Shown: positions 26,288-35,334, counted from the stretch's first letter. The stretch: DNA of 64,000 nucleotides from Bacteroidales bacterium Phil6 (GCA_002633315.1 NWBN01000015.1:1-64000), one strand, 5' to 3'. Translations and numbers: made by a program. The notes: a model not told the origin generated them from the sequence alone.

Positions 26288-26317
26288 CAAAATTACGTAA
26301 TTTTTTGTTTTGTCAAT
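26288..26317 (-). promoter_or_regulatory. promoter of tRNA-Ala copy 1
   Basis: The -7 box TAATTTTG (26295-26288) is preceded by ATTG/TTGACA about 18 nt upstream. The same pair of boxes occurs in copy 2. Confidence 0.65.
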
Positions 26318-26523
26318 ATAAAAAGTCAAAAAGAATAAACTCATTCCACAGGACAACTGACTTTTGTTAAATTAAAATCCTATTTGCCCATAAATAACTT
26401 CTGTTGACAACAAAAACGAAAATACCAAAAGTTTCTCATAATACATATACTTTCAATTTTCAAAACAAAAAAATGAACCACAGCATCATCATACTGCGGT
26501 TCATCATGTTATCGTGATATGAA

Positions 26524-28893
26524 TTATTCTGTTTTAATATATTTCACAGGATTCTCTCTTGTTGCCTTCAGAATTTGGAAAAGAACCGATAAAACTGCAA
26601 TTACAAAAGTAAATATTATGGCGACTACAAATATCCATGGGGTCCATGAGATTCTGTATGAATAATTTTCAAGCCAACCATTCATTATATACCATGACAA
26701 AGGAATTGCTATTATTGCAGAAATCACTATTGGAGCACAGAAGTTTTTCAAGGTCAACCATGTAACCTCTTTCGTAGTGCTTCCCATGATTTTGCGCAAA
26801 GCTATCTCTTTTCTTTTCTGATAGAAATAAAACACCGACATACCGACAAGACCGAGCATGGAAATGATTATTGCGATAAAAGTAAACAATTCTACAATTT
26901 TAAGAGTATTCCTCATGTCCTCATATTCCATGGAAATAAGTTCTTCAACACTTAAAACCATTCCGGAAACAGAGCCGGCATCAGCATAACCTTCTACCTC
27001 AGCAATCACATTGCATATTTCCCTATAGGCATCGTAAGAACCGTCAGTCTTGACTATATAAGAACTTAAATTTTCCCTGTCTTCAATGGTGATAATTAAA
27101 GGCGAAGGATTGTTCAGAATACTGTTAAAATGGAAATCAGCCACTATCCCTGCTAAATCAAAATGTTTGTCTCCTACCACAAAAGACATATTGTTTTCAT
27201 CAAGCTCCAATGAATGCAATCCACACTCATTGACATAAACAGCACCTTTCTTACATCCTTCATCTTTAATAAATTCAATATCATAAATTTCCATTGCCTC
27301 CTTGTCGAGTTCCGTGAGCAAGAAAACCCGTTTCTTTCCATTATCATCCGTAAATGAAGTATATGACCTGTTGTATCCGGCAAAAGAAGAACCGCTGAAA
27401 GCTCCAATTTTATCCACACATGTCAACTTGGCAAGTTCTTGACCTAAAACATCATAATTCTCAGGATAATAGATATAATATATATTTTTGGTTTCAAATC
27501 CCAAAGGAGCATTTGTAAGATGTCTTATCTGCAATATCATCACCAAAGAAGCCACAACCAGAACTATAGTTATGACATTTTGCACAATGATAAAGATTCG
27601 GCTCAACACCATCTTGGAATGATAACGAAACGCGCCTTTGATGACATTGATAGGTTTGTATCTCATCATCTGTATGCTTGGAATAATGCCGGAAATAACA
27701 CCTGTCAATATTATGAATGCAAGACAAATAGAAACCGTGCCTACAGTAATGTCATTTTTCAATATTATCCTTCCCTTGAAGAGTGTGGCAAACTCATTTT
27801 GGAAGTTATATGCAAAGAAGAAAGCGATAAGAAAAGATACTGTGACAAGAAATATCGACTCAACTATCAAAGTAATGAAAATATTGCCCACACTGCTTCC
27901 GAGCAATCTTCTGGTTGCCATCTCTTTGGAGCGAAAACCTGTATTGGCGACAGTAAGATTGATATAATTCATAACAGCAAACAGCAACAATGCAACGACA
28001 GCAGACAGCAATATGGTTAACAATCCTTTGTTGCCTTTTTCCAATCCGTATCCATCGTTTTGAGGTGCAAACATGATTTCTCCTAATGGAGTAACAGTGA
28101 TTTTTTCCTGTTTTCCATAATTATACATATCTATATTGTCAACATAGTATTGTGTGACGGCATCCAAATTCGACAACATGTCTGCATCCGGTCTCAACAT
28201 CATAAAAGATTTATAATAACCTGTAGAACCATAAGCGTAAAGATGTTTGTTCAAGGTATATCCAAGCGTTTGAGGATGTCTGTCCATATTCACTATTATT
28301 TTCGTTTCATTAGGCAGCACAGTTTTGTCAAAATCCTTTATAACAGCGGATACGGTATATAATACTGTAGTGTCATACGAATCTTGTCCTCCCACAATGA
28401 CATCTCTTGCACCAATAATAGTAAGAGATTTTCCTATAGGATATTCATCATTAAACAACTGTTGTGCCATAGACTCAGTAATGACACATTTATCCGGAGA
28501 ATCCATGGCAGTCGCCTTGTCACCTATGACAAACTTAAAATCAAAAAAGTCGAAGAATGTCGAATCGGCAAGCAGGATAAAAGGCTCATCATCGGACTCG
28601 TAATAATGAAGGTCGCTTTTTACCTTACCATGGTGTGACATTACGCCGCACATCTTTTCTATCTCCGGGAACGACTCCGCCAAGCCATTGGTGATCTCAG
28701 GCCATGAATAAAATGATGAATGAGTACCGAGGAGAAATATACGGTCTTTATTTTCGTTCCATGAATCGGTACTGTTTTGACGCCAGGCATAATCGGCAAT
28801 AAGAATGACAAACATCAACGAAACGGCAAAACCCAACACATTGACCAAGGTGTACAGTTTGTTGCGATATAAAAATCTAAGATACGACAGCAT
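26524..28893 (-). CDS. MacB-like ABC transporter permease (FtsX family)
   Basis: A 789-aa permease of the bacteroidetal MacB/FtsX type. An N-terminal helix (about 12-32) and a large periplasmic MacB_PCD domain (about 40-280) are followed by the first FtsX domain with three helices (about 285-425). A further periplasmic domain follows, then the second FtsX domain (about 670-780) with KRKEIALRKIMGSTTKEV, a typical FtsX cytoplasmic loop. Such proteins act as mechanotransmitters for peptide, lipid or antibiotic export or envelope signalling; the substrate is not known. It is co-transcribed with the ATPase gene 17 bp upstream. Confidence 0.9.
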   Translation of the reverse strand: MLSYLRFLYRNKLYTLVNVLGFAVSLMFVILIADYAWRQNSTDSWNENKDRIFLLGTHSSFYSWPEITNGLAESFPEIEKMCGVMSHHGKVKSDLHYYESDDEPFILLADSTFFDFFDFKFVIGDKATAMDSPDKCVITESMAQQLFNDEYPIGKSLTIIGARDVIVGGQDSYDTTVLYTVSAVIKDFDKTVLPNETKIIVNMDRHPQTLGYTLNKHLYAYGSTGYYKSFMMLRPDADMLSNLDAVTQYYVDNIDMYNYGKQEKITVTPLGEIMFAPQNDGYGLEKGNKGLLTILLSAVVALLLFAVMNYINLTVANTGFRSKEMATRRLLGSSVGNIFITLIVESIFLVTVSFLIAFFFAYNFQNEFATLFKGRIILKNDITVGTVSICLAFIILTGVISGIIPSIQMMRYKPINVIKGAFRYHSKMVLSRIFIIVQNVITIVLVVASLVMILQIRHLTNAPLGFETKNIYYIYYPENYDVLGQELAKLTCVDKIGAFSGSSFAGYNRSYTSFTDDNGKKRVFLLTELDKEAMEIYDIEFIKDEGCKKGAVYVNECGLHSLELDENNMSFVVGDKHFDLAGIVADFHFNSILNNPSPLIITIEDRENLSSYIVKTDGSYDAYREICNVIAEVEGYADAGSVSGMVLSVEELISMEYEDMRNTLKIVELFTFIAIIISMLGLVGMSVFYFYQKRKEIALRKIMGSTTKEVTWLTLKNFCAPIVISAIIAIPLSWYIMNGWLENYSYRISWTPWIFVVAIIFTFVIAVLSVLFQILKATRENPVKYIKTE

Positions 28894-28910
28894 AATAGAA
28901 CATTTAAATA

Positions 28911-29600
28911 TTAAAACTCATTATTATCTTCATCAACTATCTTTCCATCAAACAGATTTATTATCCTGTTTGCATAAGCGGCATCTTTACGTGAGTGAGT
29001 CACCATTACAATGGTAGAACCCTCCTCGTTAAGGGACTTCAAAAGATTCATGACATCGGTACCGTTTTTAGAGTCGAGATTTCCGGTAGGCTCGTCGGCA
29101 AGTATAAGTTTTGGACGGGATACCATTGCTCGCGCTATAGCAACTCTTTGCTGTTGTCCTCCAGACAATTGCTGCGGGAAATGATCCTGACGGTGAGTGA
29201 TGGACACCTTTTTCATTATGGCATACACACGCTCCATTCTTTCTTCCTTGCCAAGTCCAAGATATTTCAACGGGAGTTCTATATTTTCATAGACAGTAAG
29301 TTCATCAATAAGATTAAAGCTTTGAAACACAAAACCTATATTGCCTTTTCTGAGAACAGTCCTGTCTTTCTCTTTCAACACGGCAACCTCTTTGCCCATA
29401 AAAACATAACTGCCGCTTGTAGGATTGTCAAGCAAGCCAAGAATATTGAGCAACGTGGATTTACCGCAGCCCGAAGGGCCCATAATAGCGACAAACTCTC
29501 CCTCTTTAATCTCAAAAGATACATTATCTAAAGCTGTAGTAATGATATCTTCAGTTCTAAATTCCTTAACCAAATTCTCTACTTTTATCATTTTATTCAA
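28911..29600 (-). CDS. ABC transporter ATP-binding protein (MacB/LolD type)
   Basis: A 229-aa ATPase subunit. The Walker A motif is GPSGCGKSTL, the signature LSGGQQQRVAIARAM, Walker B KLILADEPTGNLDS and the H-loop VMVTHSR. These are the features of MacB/LolD-type exporters, and it must pair with the permease gene directly downstream. The start may be the ATG at 29600 or the one nine bases later. It is preceded by a sigma-54-like promoter and two palindromic operators. Confidence 0.95.
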   Translation of the reverse strand: MNKMIKVENLVKEFRTEDIITTALDNVSFEIKEGEFVAIMGPSGCGKSTLLNILGLLDNPTSGSYVFMGKEVAVLKEKDRTVLRKGNIGFVFQSFNLIDELTVYENIELPLKYLGLGKEERMERVYAIMKKVSITHRQDHFPQQLSGGQQQRVAIARAMVSRPKLILADEPTGNLDSKNGTDVMNLLKSLNEEGSTIVMVTHSRKDAAYANRIINLFDGKIVDEDNNEF

Positions 29601-29629
29601 TATTTTAAGTTTAAAATCAAAAAAATGTA

Positions 29630-29645
29630 AACAAACCGCGTGCCA
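29630..29645 (-). promoter_or_regulatory. sigma-54-like promoter of the ABC transporter genes
   Basis: On the minus strand TGGCACGCGGTTTGTT matches the -24/-12 consensus TGGCACG-N4-TTGCW with one mismatch (GT for GC at -12) and correct GG-N10 spacing. The predicted start is near 29620, about 20 nt before the ATPase ATG. Confidence 0.6.
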
Positions 29646-29698
29646 TATTTATAAAATATTGTTTATCAATTATTTATAAATATAACTCGATTTATAAC

Positions 29699-29736
29699 TG
29701 TCTAATTTTTGGACAATTGTATCCAATTTTTGGACA
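29699..29736 (-). promoter_or_regulatory. paired palindromic operators (enhancer-binding-protein-like sites)
   Basis: Two 17-bp near-palindromes, TGTCTAATTTTTGGACA (29699-29715) and TATCCAATTTTTGGACA (29720-29736), have the consensus TGTCCAA-N3-TTGGACA. They are exactly 21 bp apart, two helical turns, and 54-91 bp upstream of the -24 element, where enhancer-binding proteins usually bind. Confidence 0.65.
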
Positions 29737-29789
29737 ATTCGGAAAAAGAAATATTATATGTTTACATTTTAAAGATGAAAAGACAGGAT

Positions 29790-29819
29790 AAAAAAAGTCC
29801 TGCTAAGAAGCAGGACTTT
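29790..29819 (-). terminator. terminator of tRNA-Ala copy 2
   Basis: A perfect 11-bp stem (AAAGTCCTGCT with AGCAGGACTTT on the minus strand, 4-nt loop) is followed by T residues. Confidence 0.85.
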
Positions 29820-29822
29820 CAG

Positions 29823-29895
29823 TGGAGCATAGGAGAATCGAACTCCTGACCTTTTGAATGCCATTCAAACGCTCTACCAACTGAGCTAATACCCC
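29823..29895 (-). tRNA. tRNA-Ala(GGC), copy 2
   Basis: Identical over all 73 nt to copy 1 at 26204-26276, with the same anticodon GGC and no encoded CCA. Confidence 0.95.
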
Positions 29896-29906
29896 TTTTG
29901 ATGGTG

Positions 29907-29936
29907 CAAAATTACGTATTTTTTTGTTTTGTCAAC
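29907..29936 (-). promoter_or_regulatory. promoter of tRNA-Ala copy 2
   Basis: TAATTTTG (29914-29907) has GTTG/TTGACA about 18 nt upstream, as in copy 1. Confidence 0.65.
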
Positions 29937-30086
29937 ATAAAAAATCAAAAAAAGTAACTTTTTTGTATATTCATGATTATCATTAAATAAAAAATAATTT
30001 AAAAACATGAAAAAACTCACCTGTCGGATGAGAACAAAAATCAGATTATGAAAGGCTAAAAAATCAATGAAGTATGAAATTGTGTA

Positions 30087-31655
30087 TTATCTTCTCCTTC
30101 TTTTCTTCGGGTTGTCATCCGTATTATCTGAAGGTATGACAGGTTTTCTGAAGATATCAGTTTTATCTTTGGGACGAAGTTCATCTTGCCAGAGGAAACC
30201 TTTCAGCAAGTCTTTACCTTCCGGAAGTTTCTCCTCAGGATACAATATCTCGTCTGTTTTTTGGAAATATTTTATTCTTTGTATCTGATTTTTAACGACT
30301 GTGATAATCATGGATACTGACTGTGAAGAATTGATGCCGATAAGACTCCCGTCATCTTCACGAAGCCAATATATCGTTTCGGCATTACCGTCGTTAAATA
30401 TTCTGTCCAACTCATCATTTTCAAAATAAGCCACAATGAGTTTACCTTTTATCTGGTTAAATCCTTTAATGCTGTCCTGTTGAATTATAAAGGCATTGGG
30501 AGTCATCAGCACGCTGTCTATGGCATTATTCTTAACAACGATGTTTATAGAATCGCCCGTCATCTGGCTGTCACGAGACCACAACACAGGGTCACGACGC
30601 AAACGAGCGGAAGAATCCGCTACCAAATAATCGAGAGAGTCACATTTTCCCTGAATATCGGCACGATAAAAACGCACGTTATAAAAAGACTTGACTCTCA
30701 GCAAGTCATTTGTCAAAGTGTCGAAATAGAAATACAGCGAGTCGGAGTGCATAAAAAGGGTGTCTCTGTCAGCATAATAGAATGTTTCAAGGCTGTCAGT
30801 TACAAAGCCATAGCCTTTCTTACTCCACAATTCAGCATACTCACCGTTGACGACAGCCTTGTTGACAGTATCGTGCATGACTACATCACTCATCGCCTTG
30901 GCAAAGCCTACAGAACGTGAGTAATACATAGAATCGGAACTTATCGACTGCTCATTATTCATCAGCACAGCCTTTTTGTCGAGGAAAGCGATATCAGCAT
31001 TGGCATCATACCATCCGTAATTGCCTTTCAGAATATTGTCTTCATTGATGATGGTAGTAGGACCGAAAAAATGCATTGTCTCTATCTTGGTATCGTATGT
31101 CAATGTGTCGCTAAGCATCTTGTAATCAGGCATAGTCACTACAACATCTTTTCTAAAGTAGAATACCTTGATATCGTCGCGGTAGTAACCTTTCTCACTC
31201 ACGAGTTGTTTGTCGTTGCGTGTTATGACGCCATGATGCGGATATGAAGCGAGATGACCTATACGGTCATAAGTAAGATAATCGGTTCTAAGGACGGTGG
31301 AATCGTCGCGCATGACTACGTCGTCGAACACCTCGGCGAAGCGTGTCTCTCCGTTATATTTAAGACGTCTGCCATAAATGTCTATACTGTCGTTAACCTC
31401 CACATGTACATTGCCGAACCCTTCGAACCATCTTGTCTTGTCATTAAGATATGCGCTGTCGCTATAAAAATAAGAAGAATCCTGACGAAGTACCACATTG
31501 CCTATAAGACGCTGAATGTCTTTGCCGAGACGGTCATCATAATCGGCTCTATCGGCATGGACGATATGTATTACCGTTTTGTTTTTCTGTGCCTTTATGC
31601 TGCCGGCAAGAAGAAAGACGAGAAAAACAACAAGACAAAGCCGTATTTTCATCAT
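30087..31655 (-). CDS. OstA/LptA-like periplasmic protein
   Basis: A 522-aa secreted protein (signal peptide about 1-22, cleaved near GSIKAQ). OstA-like jellyroll repeats follow: IHADR-type opening, then LIGNVVLRQDSSYFYSDSAY, DIYGRRLKYNGETRFAEVF and VVMRDDSTVLRTDYL. The C-terminus is basic (PKKRRRR). Such long OstA proteins of Bacteroidetes are thought to act in LPS transport like LptA; this one is separate from lptD. It has its own promoter and is divergent from gatE. Confidence 0.85.
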   Translation of the reverse strand: MMKIRLCLVVFLVFLLAGSIKAQKNKTVIHIVHADRADYDDRLGKDIQRLIGNVVLRQDSSYFYSDSAYLNDKTRWFEGFGNVHVEVNDSIDIYGRRLKYNGETRFAEVFDDVVMRDDSTVLRTDYLTYDRIGHLASYPHHGVITRNDKQLVSEKGYYRDDIKVFYFRKDVVVTMPDYKMLSDTLTYDTKIETMHFFGPTTIINEDNILKGNYGWYDANADIAFLDKKAVLMNNEQSISSDSMYYSRSVGFAKAMSDVVMHDTVNKAVVNGEYAELWSKKGYGFVTDSLETFYYADRDTLFMHSDSLYFYFDTLTNDLLRVKSFYNVRFYRADIQGKCDSLDYLVADSSARLRRDPVLWSRDSQMTGDSINIVVKNNAIDSVLMTPNAFIIQQDSIKGFNQIKGKLIVAYFENDELDRIFNDGNAETIYWLREDDGSLIGINSSQSVSMIITVVKNQIQRIKYFQKTDEILYPEEKLPEGKDLLKGFLWQDELRPKDKTDIFRKPVIPSDNTDDNPKKRRRR

Positions 31656-31669
31656 TTAACAATTTTATG

Positions 31670-31677
31670 CAAAAGTA
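31670..31677 (-). promoter_or_regulatory. promoter (-7 box) of the OstA-like gene
   Basis: TACTTTTG on the minus strand matches TAnnTTTG, with a TTTG -33 element 21 nt upstream. The leader is about 10 nt. Confidence 0.6.
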
Positions 31678-31807
31678 CAAAATCCATGTGAAATAAGACA
31701 AAAAAGGTTTAAATAAACGATTAAAAAAACGTTAAAAAAATGATGTATTATAAGAAATAATCAGTAATTTAGCGGATTCTTAAAAAGTACAAACTTCTAA
31801 TAAAAAT

Positions 31808-33763
31808 ATGAATACACAATTTGACCCTCGAACAAACTACGAACACACTAAAAATCAGGCAGGTTACGTAGATCGCAAAAAAGCAACACAAGCCGACTAT
31901 GACCGTATAGGCTTCATGTCGGGACTTGAGGTTCATCAGCAAATAAAAACGGAAAAGAAGTTGTTTTGCCATTGTCCGGCAGGCAAATTCAACAAATTCG
32001 ACAACTATCATGCAGAGTTGATACGTCACATGCGTCCCACATTGAGCGAGTTGGGAGAATATGACGGCACTGCATTGATGGAATTCAAGACTCGCAAGGA
32101 AATCGTTTACCGTATCAACAATGCCACAGCATGTACGTACGACATAGATGACACTCCTCCGTTCCCCATCAACAGAGAAGCCTTGGAAAAAGCCATCAAG
32201 ATAGCTTTGCGTTCCAACTTAAACATTGTAGGTGAGGTACATATCACCCGTAAACAATATTTGGACGGAAGTATCCCTACCGGTTTTCAACGTACCGCCA
32301 TCATAGGAGTGGAAGGTCTATTGAAAATGCCAAAAAAAGACATACGTCTGATACAGTTGAGTATAGAAGAGGACGCTTGCCGGGAGATCTCCGATATAGG
32401 ACATCGTAGAGTATATCAGACCGACCGTTTAGGTGTGCCGCTTATTGAGACAGTGACATATCCTGACTGTACCAATCCCGATGAGTTGCGCGATGCTGCA
32501 TCATTCATTCGTTTTTTAGGAAGAAGTACCGGTTTGGTAAGGACAGGCATGGGAGCCGGCAGAGAAGATGTCAATGTCAGCTGTACCGGGGGCACACGCA
32601 TAGAGATAAAAGGCGTCTCCCATATCAAATGGATTCCGGAACTGTCGCATAACGAGGCTTTCAGACAATGGTCTCTGCTGCTGCTGCGCGACAGACTCAA
32701 CAGCATGGCGGATAAAGACAACTGGCACATAGTGGCTGCCGATGTCCATGACGACGATTTCAGCTTTAAATTTGAGCCTATAGTAGAATCTCAGAAGGCA
32801 GGTGGTGCCTTGAAAATCATCAAACTGCCCAAATTCCGTGCTGCACTGTCACATTTTACTCAGCCGGGCAAGATATTTGCCGATGAGATAGCAGACAGAC
32901 TTAAGGTAATAGCCTGCTTGGAACGTCCCAACATGCTGCACGACGAGATGCTTGAACCGGTGTTAAGCAACAACATGTGGAAAGAACTCGGAGAGGTGGT
33001 ACAAGCCGGCAATGAAGACGCATTGATACTGTTATGGGGACCGCAAGACGACATGAAGACAGCTCTCGAAGTGATAGAGGAACGCTGTCTCATGGCCTTT
33101 GATGGCATACCCAAGGAGACACGCAAGTCGTTTGAAAACGGGACTACCATTTTCGAGCGTGTGCTGCCCGGAGCCGACCGCATGTATCCAGATACAGACT
33201 CGGCACCTATACCGCTCGACCTCGCCTGGGTGGAAAGCCTTAAAAAAGACCTTCCTACTGAAATAATAGACCAATATTATAAACTTAAAGAGTGGGACGT
33301 GCCGGAAGACTGCTTTACATACATACTGTCGAGAAACCATTTCCCTGTCATGTTAAAAATCAACGAAGAACTCGGCGTGAACGGCAAACTGCTCGGCACT
33401 TTCTTCGGTCACAGAATGAAATACATAATGGGACAATGTCCTAAAGCACAGTTCACGGGCGAACAGATATACAACATGTTCGCTTATCTCAAAGAGAATA
33501 ATCTAAACTACCGTCTTGCATGGAAAATGTTGCCATTCATGGCATTACATCCCAAGACAAGACCTGCCAAAGTGATAGAAGCCATACATTTCCGCAAAGT
33601 ATCTGAATCGGAAATAACGAAGAAAATAAGTCGCATCAAAGAAGACTTCGTACCGGTCAAGAAGAAAAACCAAGAGGAGAACCTTCGAAACTGGATTATG
33701 GGTCAGATACATGACGAGGCTGTCGGCAATGTCGATTTAGCAGAAATTTCAAAGACTATATAA
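31808..33763 (+). CDS. gatE: archaeal-type Glu-tRNA(Gln) amidotransferase subunit E
   Basis: Subunit E of the GatDE amidotransferase, which converts Glu-tRNA(Gln) to Gln-tRNA(Gln). The 651-aa protein has the GatE/GatB kinase-like cradle (YDRIGFMSGLEVHQQI, then KKLFCHCPAGKF) and the YDIDDTPPFPINREAL segment. It also has an AspRS-like GAD insertion (about 310-430), which GatB lacks, and the GatE-specific LPGADRMYPDTDSAP, with a YqeY-like tail. The first 35 residues are an extension relative to archaeal enzymes. A near-consensus box TAATTTAG lies at 31765-31772. gatD follows 18 bp later. Confidence 0.93.
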   Translation: MNTQFDPRTNYEHTKNQAGYVDRKKATQADYDRIGFMSGLEVHQQIKTEKKLFCHCPAGKFNKFDNYHAELIRHMRPTLSELGEYDGTALMEFKTRKEIVYRINNATACTYDIDDTPPFPINREALEKAIKIALRSNLNIVGEVHITRKQYLDGSIPTGFQRTAIIGVEGLLKMPKKDIRLIQLSIEEDACREISDIGHRRVYQTDRLGVPLIETVTYPDCTNPDELRDAASFIRFLGRSTGLVRTGMGAGREDVNVSCTGGTRIEIKGVSHIKWIPELSHNEAFRQWSLLLLRDRLNSMADKDNWHIVAADVHDDDFSFKFEPIVESQKAGGALKIIKLPKFRAALSHFTQPGKIFADEIADRLKVIACLERPNMLHDEMLEPVLSNNMWKELGEVVQAGNEDALILLWGPQDDMKTALEVIEERCLMAFDGIPKETRKSFENGTTIFERVLPGADRMYPDTDSAPIPLDLAWVESLKKDLPTEIIDQYYKLKEWDVPEDCFTYILSRNHFPVMLKINEELGVNGKLLGTFFGHRMKYIMGQCPKAQFTGEQIYNMFAYLKENNLNYRLAWKMLPFMALHPKTRPAKVIEAIHFRKVSESEITKKISRIKEDFVPVKKKNQEENLRNWIMGQIHDEAVGNVDLAEISKTI

Positions 33764-33781
33764 CTTTTAACAATTAAAGAA

Positions 33782-35167
33782 ATGGCTGAAGATTTTTTTC
33801 AAGGATATAAAGGAGTGGCATTAGAGACACTCAAGAAGTTCAACTGTCGTGTATGGGGTCAGGCAGAATGCAATACTACACAAGGCGTTTTCAAAGGTAC
33901 CGTTTTGCCACGTGCCTGTAACGACGACGACAAACACATAGTGATGAAAGTCTCTACAGGATATAACATTGGCGTTGACGTCGATACCATATTGTCGATG
34001 AAGGAGACGGATTACAAGAAAGCCAATTATCATATACCGGAGAAGGAGTTTCCTTATACCGAAGGACTGCCTCATGTAAAACTGCTCGGCACGGGAGGCA
34101 CCATAGCCTCACGTTTAGACTATCGCACAGGAGCTGTCATACCGGCATTCTCTCCAGGCGAGCTGTATGGCGCAGTGCCGGAGTTGGCAAGCATCTGTAA
34201 CCTCGACACTGAGAAAGTCTTTGCAGTATTCTCCGAGAATATGGGACCCAAACAGTATATAGCATTGGCAAAGAAGATTGGTGAAGAGATAGAAAACGGC
34301 ATAGACGGCATAGTGATAGGGCACGGCACAGATACTTTGCATCATACGGCTTCTGCTCTATCGTTCATGTGCCAGAATCTGCCGGTGCCTGTAGTATTAG
34401 TCGGCTCACAACGTTCCTCCGACCGTCCAAGTTCCGACGCGGCACTTAACTTGATGCATGCCATGACAGCAGCCGGCACGGGCGACATAGCGGAAGTGAT
34501 GGTATGTATGTTCGGACCTACTTCCGATGAATACGGATTCTTGCACAGAGGTACTCGCGTGCGCAAGATGCACTCGAGCTACCGCTCTACCTTTCGTACC
34601 ATAGGCGACACTCCTGTGGCAACGGTGACAAGAGCCGGAGTGAAACCTATAAAAGAAGACTACAAACACCGCAGAAAAGACCGTAACGTCAAGATAATAC
34701 CCACATTCTCAGACAAAGTGACTATGTTGTATTATTATCCCGGCATGCACCCCGACATGCTCGACAGCATCATAGACAACGGATATAAAGGAGTGGTATG
34801 GGTAGGAACAGGATTAGGACATATCAACAAGGAGATGTACCCTGCCGTGGAAAGAGCTCAACGTGAAGGGATACACCAATATATGACGTTGCAGACTCTG
34901 TGGGGTTATTGCGGCATGTTTGTCTATGACACGGGAAGAGACATGATGGCACGCGGCATAATACCGGCAGGCAACATGCTTCCTGAGGTGGCTTGGGTGA
35001 AATTGTCATGGGCTTTGGGACAGACTGAAGACCCGGAAGAGGTGAAACGCCTGATGCTGACACCTATCAATGACGAGATAACGGAAAGAGAACCTTATAA
35101 TGGCTATATGGTTTACCAAGGCGGAGTACCGGAAACCGATGACTTTATAAAGAGATTCCATAAATAA
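33782..35167 (+). CDS. gatD: archaeal-type Glu-tRNA(Gln) amidotransferase subunit D
   Basis: Asparaginase-like subunit that frees ammonia from Gln or Asn for GatE. The 461-aa protein has an N-terminal SH3-like domain (about 1-80) absent from plain asparaginases, followed by the two-domain asparaginase fold. Catalytic residues are present: Thr107 (GTGGTIAS), Thr183-Asp184 (GHGTDT) and Lys262 (RVRKMHSS). The YRTGAVIPAFSPGEL segment matches archaeal GatD. Length, accessory domain and pairing with gatE exclude a simple L-asparaginase. A bidirectional terminator follows at 35335. Confidence 0.93.
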   Translation: MAEDFFQGYKGVALETLKKFNCRVWGQAECNTTQGVFKGTVLPRACNDDDKHIVMKVSTGYNIGVDVDTILSMKETDYKKANYHIPEKEFPYTEGLPHVKLLGTGGTIASRLDYRTGAVIPAFSPGELYGAVPELASICNLDTEKVFAVFSENMGPKQYIALAKKIGEEIENGIDGIVIGHGTDTLHHTASALSFMCQNLPVPVVLVGSQRSSDRPSSDAALNLMHAMTAAGTGDIAEVMVCMFGPTSDEYGFLHRGTRVRKMHSSYRSTFRTIGDTPVATVTRAGVKPIKEDYKHRRKDRNVKIIPTFSDKVTMLYYYPGMHPDMLDSIIDNGYKGVVWVGTGLGHINKEMYPAVERAQREGIHQYMTLQTLWGYCGMFVYDTGRDMMARGIIPAGNMLPEVAWVKLSWALGQTEDPEEVKRLMLTPINDEITEREPYNGYMVYQGGVPETDDFIKRFHK

Positions 35168-35203
35168 TGTAACGTTTTTATATATTATTTCAATATGAAC
35201 ACG

Positions 35204-35231
35204 TAGAGACGCCAATACTATGACGTCTCTA
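35204..35231. repeat. REP-like hairpin (TAGAGACG/CGTCTCTA)
   Basis: An 8-bp perfect inverted repeat around a 12-nt loop in the gatD/S9-peptidase gap. There is no T run, so it is not a standard terminator. The left arm recurs at 6525-6540. Confidence 0.5.
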
Positions 35232-35334
35232 TATATTTACAATATGATGATTTTTCATTATAATGATATTTCAGAGATGTAAGCTATTTAACAATAAAGA
35301 CAATCTATAAAGATGATGAACCCGTGCAGAAAGC

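Larger units (their letters stand above)
26171..26334. repeat. direct repeat, left copy (tRNA-Ala with promoter and terminator)
   Basis: About 164 bp nearly identical to 29790-29953, covering terminator, tRNA and promoter. The tRNA bodies match exactly; differences are confined to the terminator stem and a few flank bases. Both copies face the same way and enclose the ABC transporter genes. Confidence 0.85.
29790..29953. repeat. direct repeat, right copy (tRNA-Ala with promoter and terminator)
   Basis: Partner of 26171-26334, same orientation, 3.6 kb apart. The upstream half, including TTGACAAAACAAAAAA and TAATTTTG, is also conserved. Confidence 0.85.

Noticed and set aside
31808-33763. GatB subunit
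   Set aside because: Contains the GAD insertion and GatE-specific motif, and no gatA/gatC neighbours.
33782-35167. Plain L-asparaginase
   Set aside because: Too long (461 aa), has the GatD N-terminal domain and follows gatE.
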